Positions 21,116 through 30,161 of a stretch of 64,000 nucleotides of DNA are shown here, piece by piece; the first letter of the stretch is position 1, and the number at the start of each line of letters is the position of its first letter. Position numbers and translations under genes: made by a program. The notes beneath the pieces are model-generated. The model ran no database searches. It was given only the letters and a program-made list of their open reading frames with translations, and was not told the origin of the DNA. Source of the stretch: Maioricimonas rarisocia (lineage in GTDB: Bacteria; Planctomycetota; Planctomycetia; Planctomycetales; Planctomycetaceae); contig NZ_CP036275.1 of assembly GCF_007747795.1 (NCBI RefSeq), positions 186,001 through 250,000 on the forward strand. The letters are read 5' to 3'.

Positions 21116-22111
21116 TTAACTCAGCGTTTCGGCTCGGGATCGCAGGGCACTGATCAGCTTGTTGATCGTCTCATCCGCTTGTTCGCGAATGGTGACGGGG
21201 TCGGCACCTTCTTCGAGGGCCGCGAGGTGACTGTCGAGCTTGTCCCGCCAGGCCAGGCAACGCTCACGCAGCCACATCTGGTCTTCCTGTGCGAGCGGCG
21301 GATGATCCGCATGGATCAGCACGTCGCAGCCGCTGCGGAACTGTTCGATCCGTTTCGCCACGGCTTCGCGGTCCTGGGGACGCTTGCGGAACCACTCATA
21401 GGCGGAGTTGGCCAGCGTGTTGAGGTAAACCCCGTCCTCGACGCCGGTGGGCAGGGCCCCGGGCCGTTCCCAGCCCCAGCCACTTGCGGCGGGAGCGGGG
21501 CTGTCGGGAGTCACGGGATCTTCGGGCGTCTCCGGAGCGGGAGCCGGCTGCACGGCGACGGCATTGCCGGGATCCGGATCGAACTTGAGGTAGCCGGTTT
21601 CGTGCAGCACCAGCGCGGCCAGCATGATGGTCGCCGCGGTGGTCGCGATCGCCGACCAGGGCATACGGGAACGGGCAGCGGTCCCACCGGAGCGGGGCTG
21701 CGGTCGCGGCCGGTCGCTGGCCGGGGCTGAGGGTGGCGGAGCGATGGCCGGGGCCAGGATCCGCCAGCTGCGCTCGCTGAGGTCGTCCATTTCGGACGAT
21801 CGAGCCGGATGCTTCTGCCAGTACTCGCCGGCGTCAAACAGCAGGTGCTCCTGCAGGTTGAGCAGCAGTTGCGGGTGCTGCAGCAGGCCGCGGAGCTTCG
21901 CGGGTGAGATGGCTCCGAGTCCCTTTGTCAGGGCCACGGGCAGTTCGTCGCCCAGCAACTGTTCGAGGGTCACACTCTCGCCGTTGCTGTCGGCGTGAAC
22001 CGCCGAGAGTTCGGCGACGAGCTCACCCAACTGAAGTCCGACCAGGTGCTCTTCGAGCCACCCTGCCAGTTCAGCTTGGGATTCCGGGATGTCCATGATG
22101 TGGAGGCTCAT
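21116..22111 (-). CDS. Probable membrane anti-sigma factor partner of ECF sigma
   Basis: Protein of 331 residues with a cytoplasmic N-terminal part, one transmembrane helix (about 151-170, 'AIATTAATIMLAALVLHETG') and a C-terminal extracytoplasmic region of mostly helical sequence. The N-terminus is helical and Leu-rich ('ELAGWLEEHLVGLQLGELVA') without the HxxxCxxC zinc motif of ZAS anti-sigma factors. A Pro-rich linker precedes the membrane span. The ATG at 22111 overlaps the sigma gene's TGA (ATGA), so translation is coupled. Sigma/anti-sigma pairing is inferred from this arrangement and the single-span topology. No FecR or caspase-like domain is seen. Confidence 0.65.
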   Translation of the reverse strand: MSLHIMDIPESQAELAGWLEEHLVGLQLGELVAELSAVHADSNGESVTLEQLLGDELPVALTKGLGAISPAKLRGLLQHPQLLLNLQEHLLFDAGEYWQKHPARSSEMDDLSERSWRILAPAIAPPPSAPASDRPRPQPRSGGTAARSRMPWSAIATTAATIMLAALVLHETGYLKFDPDPGNAVAVQPAPAPETPEDPVTPDSPAPAASGWGWERPGALPTGVEDGVYLNTLANSAYEWFRKRPQDREAVAKRIEQFRSGCDVLIHADHPPLAQEDQMWLRERCLAWRDKLDSHLAALEEGADPVTIREQADETINKLISALRSRAETLS

Positions 22112-22665
22112 TGCAGTGCTCGCTCGACACACGCAGTCAACTGCGTTTTCGCAGTGTGGAACAATTTGTGTGCCCGTGCCGGAGGAATCTCGCTGTTCGT
22201 GCAGATATCCTCGTAACTTTCTCCCCGTAACCGGGCGCGAACTAATTCGGCCAGGTTGTCCTCCAGCCTCTCCAGGCACCGCTGAAGGACTTCCATTCGT
22301 TCCCTCTCAACCAGCCGGTCATCGGGTCCGTCTGCCCGGGAGGGAAGTGCCTGTTCCTCTTCGGCTCCCAGCAGGTCGCTCTTCTTTTTGCGACCGAGCT
22401 GGATCACGTAGTTCCTGGCGATCTGATACAGCCAGGCCCGAAAATTCTGGCCATCAAAGTGGGTTGGCAGGTACTGCCAGACCCGTGACCAGACCGCCTG
22501 GTGGATGTCTTCCAGGTCGCTCCGGTTGACCCGTGATGACAGAAACGCAAGCAGCAGTCGCGAATGACGAGTGTACAGCTGCTCAAAGTGCCGCTGTGCC
22601 TGCTGCCAGAGTTCTGTCGAGTCATCGCGTCGTGAGATGGCCTCGGCAAGTTCGCGGTCGGTCAT
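22108..22665 (-). CDS. ECF sigma factor, planctomycete type
   Basis: RNA polymerase sigma factor of 185 residues with regions 2 and 4 and no region 1 or 3. Region 2 includes 'HSRLLLAFLSSRVN', 'DLEDIHQAVWSRVWQYLP' and the -10-recognising 'FRAWLYQIARNYVIQLGRKK'. Region 4 is 'RCLERLEDNLAELVRARLRG' followed by 'SYEDICTNSEIPPARAHKLF', a helix-turn-helix. The ATG at 22665 is preferred, as it begins 'MTDRELAEAISRRD'; the open frame continues 37 codons upstream. It is translationally coupled to a membrane protein that is probably its regulator. Target promoters cannot be predicted from this window. Confidence 0.92.
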   Translation of the reverse strand: MTDRELAEAISRRDDSTELWQQAQRHFEQLYTRHSRLLLAFLSSRVNRSDLEDIHQAVWSRVWQYLPTHFDGQNFRAWLYQIARNYVIQLGRKKKSDLLGAEEEQALPSRADGPDDRLVERERMEVLQRCLERLEDNLAELVRARLRGESYEDICTNSEIPPARAHKLFHTAKTQLTACVERALQ

Positions 22666-22850
22666 GTTGGTCGTCTCTTGGCGTTCCGGGAGGTCACCAA
22701 AGTCTTGACGAAGACGCCACGAACTGCAAGCGGCTTCGACCTGTCGGTGCCGGAACTTCAGCAGACGACGCGACATTCAGCGATTCCGGATGACGGCGAC
22801 CTTCGGCGATGCTCGCTCGTTCCCGAAGGCCGCACGTCACACGGAACGCG

Positions 22851-23114
22851 TCAGTAGCACACTTTCACGAATGTTTTCACCGGCACGCGGACCTTCTCGA
22901 CGAATACCTTCCTGACCCGCTGCGGGCAGCCGTAGGCGTCGTAGACCGTGACCCTGCGAACCGTTTCCACATGTTCGAACCGGTACGTGATGACCGGCTT
23001 GTAGTAGCAGTCGATGCCGTAATCGCAGGCCTGGGCGGTACCGGCAGACGCCAGTCCGGCAGCAGCCAGAACGCCAGCCAGGGCGAGTCGTTTGATGGAG
23101 AACAGGCGGACCAT
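22851..23114 (-). CDS. Small secreted Cys/Tyr-containing protein
   Basis: Protein of 87 residues with a signal peptide ('MVRLFSIKRLALAGVLAAAG', cleaved after 'AQA'). The mature part of about 60 residues holds 'CDYGIDCYYKPVITYRFEHV', 'YDAYGCPQRV', Val/Lys-rich 'VFVEKVRVPVKTFVKVCY', and four cysteines that could form two disulfides. The family looks planctomycete-specific and I do not recognise a function. The ATG at 23114 is chosen over an in-frame start 29 codons upstream because it puts the signal peptide at the N-terminus. Confidence 0.7.
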   Translation of the reverse strand: MVRLFSIKRLALAGVLAAAGLASAGTAQACDYGIDCYYKPVITYRFEHVETVRRVTVYDAYGCPQRVRKVFVEKVRVPVKTFVKVCY

Positions 23115-23711
23115 GATGCGATTCCTTGCGGGTTGATTGTGTGTTGAAGACCGGCTCAGCCGTCGGCCTGCCCGTCGCAAAGGAAAACGCCGCTGTCCCA
23201 CGCTTCTTCGCCAAATTCCAGGAAACGCTCCGAACCTTTTCCCGCTTCACAGGGCAGAAGGCGAGGCCAGAGGAAACCAGTGGCAATGAAAAGGACAGCC
23301 CCCGCAACTTCCGGATGCCAACATTTGCTGCAAGTGTTGTCCGGTAAGAAGGTTGCGGTTCTTCTGGCGGTCCTCGGCGCCACGGCCACCTCTCCCTGCC
23401 TTCCCGCCACAACAGAAACGCAGTGGTCTGCGTTACCGCGAATCGATGCGATGGCGAAATTCGCCGCATTCTGCCGGAGATTCGATCGCGGCTGGCGTTC
23501 TCCGTTTTAGAAGTCACCCAGCGAGGTGCGGCGTCCGGAGGGGGAACCATGGTCGACGGGACAAGAAGACGACGATTCTCGAAGAACCCCGCAAAGCGAC
23601 TCTGGTACGCCCGGCACCGCTCACTTCGCTTCTCCCGCAGGATGCTCGGTACGACCGCCAGGGACGCGGCCTGATTGGGGCATCAGCCCTCGCCAACAGG
23701 AGCCACCGGAA
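23115..23711. other. Intergenic, no convincing gene
   Basis: Nearly 600 bases between the small secreted protein and the STAS gene. A plus-strand frame from 23286 has a hydrophobic stretch and AGAGGA upstream but no family likeness; I left it out. No RNA structure stands out. Confidence 0.4.
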
Positions 23712-24092
23712 ATGACCGGCCACGCAGCCCGCATCGAAACCCTGCCCGAGTTTCGGGCCCTTGTTCTGCACCTGAACGATTCACAGCTCGGATCGTTGCA
23801 GACCGCGTCGATCAAGCAGCTGGAGAACTTCCTGCACAGCCTGCCGTCGTATCTGCCCGGCGAGCACGTCATCGTCGACCTCAGCAGCGTCCGCTACTAC
23901 GGAGCCGCGTTTCTGACGCTGCTGGTCGATCTGCAGAAGAACCTCCGAACCGCCGGCCGACATCTGATGGTGACTGGTGACCGGCTGGGGCTGATCCGCT
24001 TCAGCCGCCTGCCGATCACGTCCTTCGAAACGACCGGTGCCGCTCTCCACGCCGTCTCTGAGCGTGACTCGATCCTCGCGGCAGCCGTGTAA
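23712..24092 (+). CDS. STAS-domain protein (anti-sigma antagonist-like)
   Basis: Cytosolic protein of 126 residues made of one STAS domain. 'FRALVLHLNDSQLGSLQTAS' forms the first strands; 'EHVIVDLSSVRYYGAAFLTL' is the core, in which the serine of the usual 'D-S-S/T-G' phospho-loop corresponds to the 'SSVRYYGAAF' stretch. 'LVDLQKNLRTAGRHLMVTG' and 'FSRLPITSFETTGAALHAV' complete the fold. The loop is not canonical 'DSSGLGV', so phosphorylation by an RsbW-type kinase is doubtful. The ATG at 23712 has AGGAG about ten bases upstream. Two further genes on the same strand, ClpP-like and YchF-like, follow with gaps of 137 and 85 bases. Confidence 0.8.
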   Translation: MTGHAARIETLPEFRALVLHLNDSQLGSLQTASIKQLENFLHSLPSYLPGEHVIVDLSSVRYYGAAFLTLLVDLQKNLRTAGRHLMVTGDRLGLIRFSRLPITSFETTGAALHAVSERDSILAAAV

Positions 24093-24229
24093 CAGCGCCG
24101 ACGTGGACGGACGCCGGCTGGTGCACGTTGACCTGTGCATTGTCCGTCGCTCGAGATACCGCCGCTCCCACAGGGCCGCTATCGTACGGACGTTTCCCCC
24201 GACTCTCCTTGAGTGGAAGCGTCCCGACG

Positions 24230-24832
24230 ATGAGTCACCGCCGAGCGATCCGTCCCTATCCCGCCGTGCCCGCGCGGCCAATGGCATCCGATGAACGTTC
24301 CCGACGCGACTGGGAGCTGGCGATCTGCGGGGACTTCACCGACCGTCAGTCGGATCTGATGGAACAGTTGGTCTCGGTTCCCCGCAGAAGCCGGGGCGTC
24401 ATCTACTTCGATTCGTGCGGAGGCAGCGCCTACACCGGGTTGGCACTGGCGTCGATCATCCGGCTCCGCGGTCTCGATCCGGCCGCTGTGGTTTCCGGCG
24501 AGTGTTCCTCTGCGGCAATTCTTCCGTTCGCGGCCTGCCGCCGGCGATTCGTCACGCCGCACTCCACGCTGCTGTTTCATCCCCTTCGCTGGCAGAGCGA
24601 AGAGAACGTCCGGCTCGAGGAAGCAGCTGAGTGGACCCGGCATTTCCGGTTCATGGAAGAGGATCTGGATCTCCTCATCGCGCGGCTGCTGGATTATCCG
24701 GCGGAGAAGCTCGCCGCCTGGAATCGGCCCGGACGGTTCGTGACGGGGCCGGAACTGGTCGAGGCGGGGCTCGCGCGGCCACTGGATCTGTTTGCCGAAG
24801 ACCTCTGGACGCAGATTGCCGCCACGGACTGA
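24230..24832 (+). CDS. ClpP-like serine protease family protein
   Basis: Protein of 200 residues in the ClpP/crotonase superfamily. 'VIYFDSCGGSAYTGLALASI' is the conserved Gly-Gly oxyanion segment. 'SGECSSAAILPFAAC' puts the nucleophile at Ser94, and 'TPHSTLLFHPL' puts the catalytic His at 117. The third residue, normally Asp, falls in the divergent C-terminal half and cannot be fixed. No adaptor/ATPase interaction motif or ClpX neighbour is present, so this is not the main housekeeping ClpP but an orphan relative. There is no signal peptide. The ATG at 24230 is preferred because the frame before it is low in conserved sequence. Confidence 0.75.
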   Translation: MSHRRAIRPYPAVPARPMASDERSRRDWELAICGDFTDRQSDLMEQLVSVPRRSRGVIYFDSCGGSAYTGLALASIIRLRGLDPAAVVSGECSSAAILPFAACRRRFVTPHSTLLFHPLRWQSEENVRLEEAAEWTRHFRFMEEDLDLLIARLLDYPAEKLAAWNRPGRFVTGPELVEAGLARPLDLFAEDLWTQIAATD

Positions 24833-24917
24833 GCCCGCGGTTGTTTCCGCAGACGGCGACGCTCGCTATCCTTAGCCGCTTCGAGACAGTCCTCATTATT
24901 GCGAAAGTACGGGACCC

Positions 24918-25949
24918 ATGCGGATCGGCATTGTCGGCTATCAGGGAACGGGCAAAAGCACCGTCTTCGAGCTTCTGACCGGGACCAAACCGGACATCTC
25001 CAAGGCCCACACGGGGCAGGTGGGCGTGACGATCGTCCCGGACGACCGGTTCGACCGTCTCGTCGAGATGTACAAGCCGAAGAAGGAAACGCCCGCCCGT
25101 ATCGATCTGCTCGATACGCCGGGGCTGGCCCGCGGCGAGCAGTCGGGTAACGCGCAGAAGCTGGGCGTCATTCGAGAAGCGACCGCCCTCGTGCAGGTCG
25201 TCGGCGCCTATCTGGGGGGCGACCCTGTCGCCGAGGTGGAAGATTTCATCACCGACCTGGTTCTGGCTGACCTGCAGATCGTTTCCAATCGCATCGAGCG
25301 ACTCCGAAAGGATCTGACCAAGCCGCTGCCCAACCGCGACCAGCTGCAGGCCGAACTCGAAGGGCTCGAGCCGCTCGAGGCCCGTTTGAGCGAAGGGGAA
25401 ACGCTCCGCGACGTCGAGTTCAGCGAGGCGCAGGAAAAGGCGACCCGTTCCTTCTCGCTGCTGACCCGTAAACAGCACCTGGTGCTGCTCAATACGGCCG
25501 ATTCGCAGGTCGACGAGGACGTCGTTGCGAAGATCGAAGCGCTGGGCAGCCCGGTCGTCGCCGGTCCGCTGGGTCTGGAGCTCGAAGTGCAGCAGTTGGG
25601 CGACGAAGACCGCGAACTGTTCGCCGAGGAAATGGGGCTGGGCGAACCGTGCCGCGATCGCGTCATCCGGGCGATCTTCAAGCTGACGGATTACATCACC
25701 TTCTACACCTGCGACGAGAAGGAAGTGCACGCCTGGCTGCTGAAGCGCGGCTCGGATGCGGTCGAGGCGGCTGGCAGCATTCATACCGATCTCGCCCGCG
25801 GATTCATCCGGGCCGAGGTGATGTCGGTGAATGATCTGCTGCGGCTCGGTTCCGAGAAGGAAGTCCGGGCGGCCGGCCTGCATCGGACGGAAGGGAAGGA
25901 TTATATCGTTCAGGACGGCGATGAAATCGTCATCCGGTTCAGCGTCTGA
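24918..25949 (+). CDS. YchF/Obg-like P-loop GTPase
   Basis: GTP/ATP-binding protein of 343 residues. The P-loop is 'GYQGTGKST' (residues 7-15), 'GVTIVPDDRFDRLVEMYKPK' the conserved YchF N-terminal signature, and 'IDLLDTPGLARG' the G3 box. A helical region with 'DLVLADLQIVSNRIERLRKD' follows. The C-terminal DUF933 domain is clear: 'TDYITFYTCDEKEVHAWLLK', 'GSIHTDLARGFIRAEVMSVN', 'EGKDYIVQDGDEIVIRFSV'. The P-loop replaces the usual YchF 'PNVGKS' with 'YQGTGKS', marking a divergent member, perhaps a paralogue rather than the main ychF. YchF binds ribosomes and stress-related partners in other bacteria. Confidence 0.85.
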   Translation: MRIGIVGYQGTGKSTVFELLTGTKPDISKAHTGQVGVTIVPDDRFDRLVEMYKPKKETPARIDLLDTPGLARGEQSGNAQKLGVIREATALVQVVGAYLGGDPVAEVEDFITDLVLADLQIVSNRIERLRKDLTKPLPNRDQLQAELEGLEPLEARLSEGETLRDVEFSEAQEKATRSFSLLTRKQHLVLLNTADSQVDEDVVAKIEALGSPVVAGPLGLELEVQQLGDEDRELFAEEMGLGEPCRDRVIRAIFKLTDYITFYTCDEKEVHAWLLKRGSDAVEAAGSIHTDLARGFIRAEVMSVNDLLRLGSEKEVRAAGLHRTEGKDYIVQDGDEIVIRFSV

Positions 25950-26337
25950 CTGACGGGCAACGCCGCTGTCGATTGCCGCAACCGCGCAGCAGCTTCGTTC
26001 CTCCTGCCGGTTCGCTGTCTCAGCCGTCGCGACGTAACCGTCGTTGACTCTGCTTTTGCCGCGCGGTAGTCTCGAAATCGTGGCTTTCTTATCTTTCCTA
26101 TTGTGTCGGCCGGTCAGGGTGGTCCGACGGCACCGCGGGCGCGCCTTGCGACTGCCCGTATGGATCTGTTCCGTACGGATGCCCGGGGACACCGAAATTC
26201 TGATGTTCTGATCGATCGCCGAGCGTCCCGCTCCCCTGACCCCGTCCTGAGACGGGCGGGCTGTCCGCAGTCCAGACAGGGCGGCACCGCTCTCGACGAT
26301 CGATGGCACACGACTTACTCGCCAGCTCGAGGCCGAA
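25950..26337. other. Intergenic, carries promoter for protease gene
   Basis: No gene seen. It contains the promoter candidate at 26044-26072 and a long presumed 5' leader of about 260 bases before the protease start. Confidence 0.4.
26044..26072 (+). promoter_or_regulatory. Candidate promoter for secreted protease gene
   Basis: TTGACT (26044-26049), 17-base spacer, TAGTCT (26067-26072). Same -10 hexamer as at 18681 and 3423. Confidence 0.55.
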
Positions 26338-28215
26338 ATGAAGCAGTCGACCTTTGCCCTGCGTTGTCTCCTTTCGCTGACACTCACGTCAGCATTGTTC
26401 CTGCGGCCGGGACTGGCTGAGGAGTCGGCGCTTCCGACGACCGAAACCAGCGAAGCCGCAACGGAGCAGACGCGGCTGACGGATCAGGATCTCTCCGAGC
26501 AGGTCGAGATCATTGTCCGCAGCGAACTGCGCAGCTCCAGTCGGACCAGCCACGGCGTCGCCGTGAGCCTCAAGAACACGTCAGACGAGGATCTGGCCGG
26601 GCCGATCGTGCTCGCCGTCGACGGCACGGGCGTTGATGCCCTGAAGCTCGCGGAAACGGACGGCGAACTGACTGACGGCGCCGGATATATCGAGTTCATT
26701 CCCGAGACCGGCACGTTGCGGGCAGGGCAGATCACCCGCAGCAAGCGCATCGAATTCTCGAGTGAAGAGACTCTGCCGCTCGAAAGTCGCCGCGCCTTTG
26801 AATTGACCGCCCGCGTTGTCTGTCCGGCCGATGCCGAGCTGGCCGCTGCTGCCGGCGAAGCGGACGAGGTCGACGAGGAGGATCTGGTTCCGGGCAAGTC
26901 GTACACATGGGAGGAAGTGCGGCACGCGATGGACGTGCAGATCAAGCACACGCCCGAGCTGCTCAAGCATGAAGGCGTTGTGGGCACGGCCATCGGCGAG
27001 GATCCGGACGGAAACCTGGTCGTGCTGCTGTATACGACGCGTCACGGTGTCGTGAAGGAGATGCCCGGCAGCGTCGGCGGGATCGACCTCGGGCAGGACG
27101 TTGTCGGAGACCGGTTCCGGGCACGTCCGGCAACGGACCGGGTCGTCCGCCGCAATGGCAAGACCGTCGCCCTGCCGCCGCCAGCCAATCGCGGTGGCCT
27201 CGGTCAGCCTGGCGGTGACGGAGCCGATGCCGGCAACGAGACGATCACCGCTGCACCGGCCGAAACGGTCGCAGAAGAAGCGGACATCCAGATTGCGACT
27301 GGCGATGAAGAGGTTGCTGACCCGAATCTCATCATTTCGGGTGGGATCATCGATCCGACTGAACGTTGCCCCCGTCCGGTTCCGATCGGCGTTTCGGCGT
27401 TCAATGGTGTCGGCGGCTCGTTTGCCGGAACGCTCGGTTGCCGCTGCATCGATTCGGCCGGGACCCAGTACATTCTGTCGAACTCGCACGTCTTCAGCCG
27501 CGAAGGTCTGGCCTCCATTGGTGAGCCGATCCTGCAGCCGAGCCCCGGCGACGGCGGCATTGCGGGAGACGAAATCGCCAATCTCGTCGACTTCCAGCCT
27601 TACTTTCTGCCGTCGGCGACCGGCGGTTCGGACTTCCCCAACGGCCTGGGCGTGAATGTGATGGATTGTGCCCTGGCCGAAGTCATTCCCGGCACGGTCG
27701 CAGCCACCTCCCCGGTCTACGGAGCCCCGTCGCGTGAAATCGCCACGCCGGTTCTGGGGATGCGGGTGCAGAAGTTCGGACGGACCACTGCCCAGACCGG
27801 TGGCAGACTGTCGGGACTGAATGTCATCGTTCCGGTCGGCTTCGGTCTCGGCGTGATCGAGTTCGTTGGTCAGATCGCCTACAAGGGCGACGACCCGTCC
27901 CGCTCGCTGGGAGCACCGGGCGATTCCGGATCGCTGATCGTGACTGTCGAGGACAACCGTCCCGTGGGGCTGCTGTTTGCCGGCGGTGGAGGCACGACGC
28001 TGGCCAATCCCATTGGCGTGGTGCTCAATCGCTTCGGTGTCGTGATCGACGATGGCAGTGGCATTCCGCCGAACGCGGCTGGTGTCTCGGGAACGACCGG
28101 CGGTGCAGTCGCTCCGCTGACGCCCGGCGAAATGGCTGACATGTTCCTGCCCGCCTCGCGCCGTCACAGTTCTGCCCGGGATACCGCGGAGGCGGGAGCC
28201 GCCCGCGGAAAGTGA
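26338..28215 (+). CDS. Secreted chymotrypsin-fold serine protease
   Basis: Exported protein of 625 residues. The signal peptide is 'MKQSTFALRCLLSLTLTSAL', ending near 'GLA'. About 330 residues of acidic, beta-rich sequence precede the catalytic domain, with an Ig-like segment ('GVAVSLKNTSDEDLAGPIVL') and a segment resembling the pro-region of bacterial chymotrypsin-like enzymes ('HTPELLKHEGVVGTAIGEDP'). The catalytic triad is readable: His384 in 'LSNSHVF', Asp443 in 'VMDCALAEV', Ser530 in 'GAPGDSGSLI'. 'VQKFGRTTAQTGGRLSG' is another family landmark. The tail ends in Arg/Ala-rich sequence. Substrate is unknown. It is convergent with the sulfatase gene. Confidence 0.88.
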   Translation: MKQSTFALRCLLSLTLTSALFLRPGLAEESALPTTETSEAATEQTRLTDQDLSEQVEIIVRSELRSSSRTSHGVAVSLKNTSDEDLAGPIVLAVDGTGVDALKLAETDGELTDGAGYIEFIPETGTLRAGQITRSKRIEFSSEETLPLESRRAFELTARVVCPADAELAAAAGEADEVDEEDLVPGKSYTWEEVRHAMDVQIKHTPELLKHEGVVGTAIGEDPDGNLVVLLYTTRHGVVKEMPGSVGGIDLGQDVVGDRFRARPATDRVVRRNGKTVALPPPANRGGLGQPGGDGADAGNETITAAPAETVAEEADIQIATGDEEVADPNLIISGGIIDPTERCPRPVPIGVSAFNGVGGSFAGTLGCRCIDSAGTQYILSNSHVFSREGLASIGEPILQPSPGDGGIAGDEIANLVDFQPYFLPSATGGSDFPNGLGVNVMDCALAEVIPGTVAATSPVYGAPSREIATPVLGMRVQKFGRTTAQTGGRLSGLNVIVPVGFGLGVIEFVGQIAYKGDDPSRSLGAPGDSGSLIVTVEDNRPVGLLFAGGGGTTLANPIGVVLNRFGVVIDDGSGIPPNAAGVSGTTGGAVAPLTPGEMADMFLPASRRHSSARDTAEAGAARGK

Positions 28216-28245
28216 GCGGCCCGGACCGTCGGATCTGAGTCCTGT

Positions 28246-29673
28246 TCAATCTGCGGAGTCGGCTCCGGATCGCCGCTGCTGCGCTCGCCAGCGGCGATAT
28301 CCGTCCGCGCTCCGCGGACTCATCCGCTCGAGGGCCTGCATCTCGGTTGCCGCTCCGTCGTCCCCCTGCTGCGCCATCCAGGCGTTGAGCCGCGATCGCA
28401 GTTCGGCCATGCGATCTTTCTGGGCGGGTGTCGGATCGGCAGCCAGGTTGTTCAGTTCGAACGGGTCGCTCTCGAGGTCGTAGAATTCGACCTCAGGTCG
28501 CCGGACGTAGCTCTCGACCAGTTCAGCGGCTTCCGGGTCATTCCGGGCTTTCCGCTTCCAGCTGGCGAAGATGTTGCCGTCCTGCGAAACGGTATTGGAG
28601 AACTCGTTCTCCGCGTTGAGATTGAGGATGTACTTGTAACGTCCGTCCCGCACGCAACGGATGCCGTACGCCTCCGACCCCTTGATGATCCCGCGGGTCG
28701 TCTGCACCGCGAAGATCGTCTCGCGATGTTGCTGCTGTGATCCGTCGAGCACCTTCAGGAAGCTGCGGCCATCGAACTCGTCTGACGGCGTGCTCCCTGC
28801 CGCCTCGATCATCGTCGGAAGCAGATCGACGTACGAGATGAGCGCGTCGCTGGTCGTGCCCGGCTCCACGACGCCGGGCCAGACGACGACGCCGGCCGCC
28901 TTGATTCCGGTGTCGTACAGGGTCCATTTGCAGTGGGGAAAACTCGATCCCTGCTCGCTGAGAAACACCACGCAGGTCCGGTCCCGCTGGCCGGACTCGT
29001 CCAGGATGTCCAGGCACCGCCCCAGTTCGCCGTCCATGTAGGTGATCTCGGCGTAATACTGCGAGAGCCCTTTGCGGGTTGCCGGCGTGTCGACCATGTA
29101 GGGAGGCAGCGTCAGGGACTGCGGCGGATAGGCTTCCGCGTCACCGCGGTTCCAGGGCGTGTGCGGCTGGTTAGAGCAGACCATCAGACACCAGGGGGCG
29201 CTGCCGGCATCGCGGACGAACTTCCCGATCGCGTCGAAGTCGGGGTTCTTGTTCTTGCCGAGAAACTCGAACGGATAGCTTTCGTTGGGGCCGAAGTGGC
29301 GCTTGCCGGTCAGAGCCACTCGGTAGCCGAGGTCCCCCAGGTAGTGTGGCATCGTGCGGAGTCCCTCGTGGATCCGGCTGTGGTTCGGATGAGCGCCGTT
29401 CCGCACAGGAAACAGTCCGGTATAGAGCGCCTGCCGCGTGGGGGAGCACATCGGAGCGGGCGTAAAGCAGGCCGTCAGCCGCATTCCCTCGCGGGCCAGC
29501 TGGTCGATATGAGGCGTCCGGACCTCGCTGTTGCCAAAGCAGCCGGCGTCCGTCCACGTCATGTCGTCGCCGACAAAGACGAGGAAGTTCGGTTGGTCGG
29601 CGGCATGTGTGGGAGCGATGAGTGTCAGCGTTGTGATGAGAGCGATGGCAGGCAGGAGCAACAGGCGGCGCAT
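28246..29673 (-). CDS. Secreted type I sulfatase
   Basis: Sulfuric ester hydrolase of 475 residues with a signal peptide ('MRRLLLLPAIALITTLTLIA', cleaved after 'THA'). Metal-binding Asp36-Asp37 are in 'FVGDDMTWTD'. 'MCSPTRQALYTG' holds Cys76 of the C-x-P-x-R motif that is converted to formylglycine. 'VALTGKRHFGP' and 'SNQPHTPWN' supply the usual Lys/His pair. It belongs to the arylsulfatase/choline-sulfatase superfamily; planctomycetes carry many such enzymes for sulfated algal polysaccharides. The exact substrate is not predictable. Activity would need a formylglycine-generating or anaerobic maturase encoded elsewhere. Confidence 0.93.
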   Translation of the reverse strand: MRRLLLLPAIALITTLTLIAPTHAADQPNFLVFVGDDMTWTDAGCFGNSEVRTPHIDQLAREGMRLTACFTPAPMCSPTRQALYTGLFPVRNGAHPNHSRIHEGLRTMPHYLGDLGYRVALTGKRHFGPNESYPFEFLGKNKNPDFDAIGKFVRDAGSAPWCLMVCSNQPHTPWNRGDAEAYPPQSLTLPPYMVDTPATRKGLSQYYAEITYMDGELGRCLDILDESGQRDRTCVVFLSEQGSSFPHCKWTLYDTGIKAAGVVVWPGVVEPGTTSDALISYVDLLPTMIEAAGSTPSDEFDGRSFLKVLDGSQQQHRETIFAVQTTRGIIKGSEAYGIRCVRDGRYKYILNLNAENEFSNTVSQDGNIFASWKRKARNDPEAAELVESYVRRPEVEFYDLESDPFELNNLAADPTPAQKDRMAELRSRLNAWMAQQGDDGAATEMQALERMSPRSADGYRRWRAQQRRSGADSAD

Positions 29674-30161
29674 GACTAAGCCTCACAGGAGAGAGGAGAA
29701 CGCGGGACTGCGGCGAGAACGTGAGTGAGGTGAACGTACCCGAACGATCGCCGCGGGTGCAAACCGTCGCGGTGGGGTCGACACGGTTTCTCCCGCGAGA
29801 CCTTGTTTCCTTCTTCTGGCGTCCCGTCTTCAAGCGCCAGCAGAAGTTGATGAGTTCTCAAACAGGGTGTTGACTTCAGGCAACGCGCGCGTTCTACTGA
29901 TTCTTCAGATTTTCAGCCGCGTGATCTCAGCGCGGTTCTCGACTCAAGTCCAGATCATTTTCTCCGGCTGCCGCTCGAAGACGGTCAGCCTGAATTTATA
30001 GCGGCGTTGTTCGCGTTATTGATGCCAGGCCTTAGTCGCCGATCGGTCCGGTTTGCGATAGGGGACTGCATTGACGCTCTTCGTTCCTGGTCAGACTTGG
30101 TGTTAACGCACCAGCGTCGGAGGGCAGTGTTTGCTGCTGCTTGCCCGACGGGGGATGCGGT
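29674..30161. promoter_or_regulatory. Intergenic region with candidate promoter at 29870-29898
   Basis: No gene seen in this 488-base gap. TTGACT (29870-29875), a 17-base spacer and TCTACT (29893-29898) could drive the downstream DUF1559 gene, leaving a long leader of about 260 bases. AT-content is somewhat higher than in the neighbouring genes, as expected of promoter DNA. Confidence 0.35.

Noticed and set aside
23286-23510. Plus-strand open frame with a hydrophobic stretch and AGAGGA upstream
   Set aside because: Only a signal-like stretch supports it; the rest is Arg-rich and unfamiliar, and it sits in a region with several equally long shadow frames.
24675-26387. 570-codon minus-strand frame opposite the YchF-like gene
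   Set aside because: Antisense shadow; the plus-strand protein has the P-loop and DUF933 motifs.
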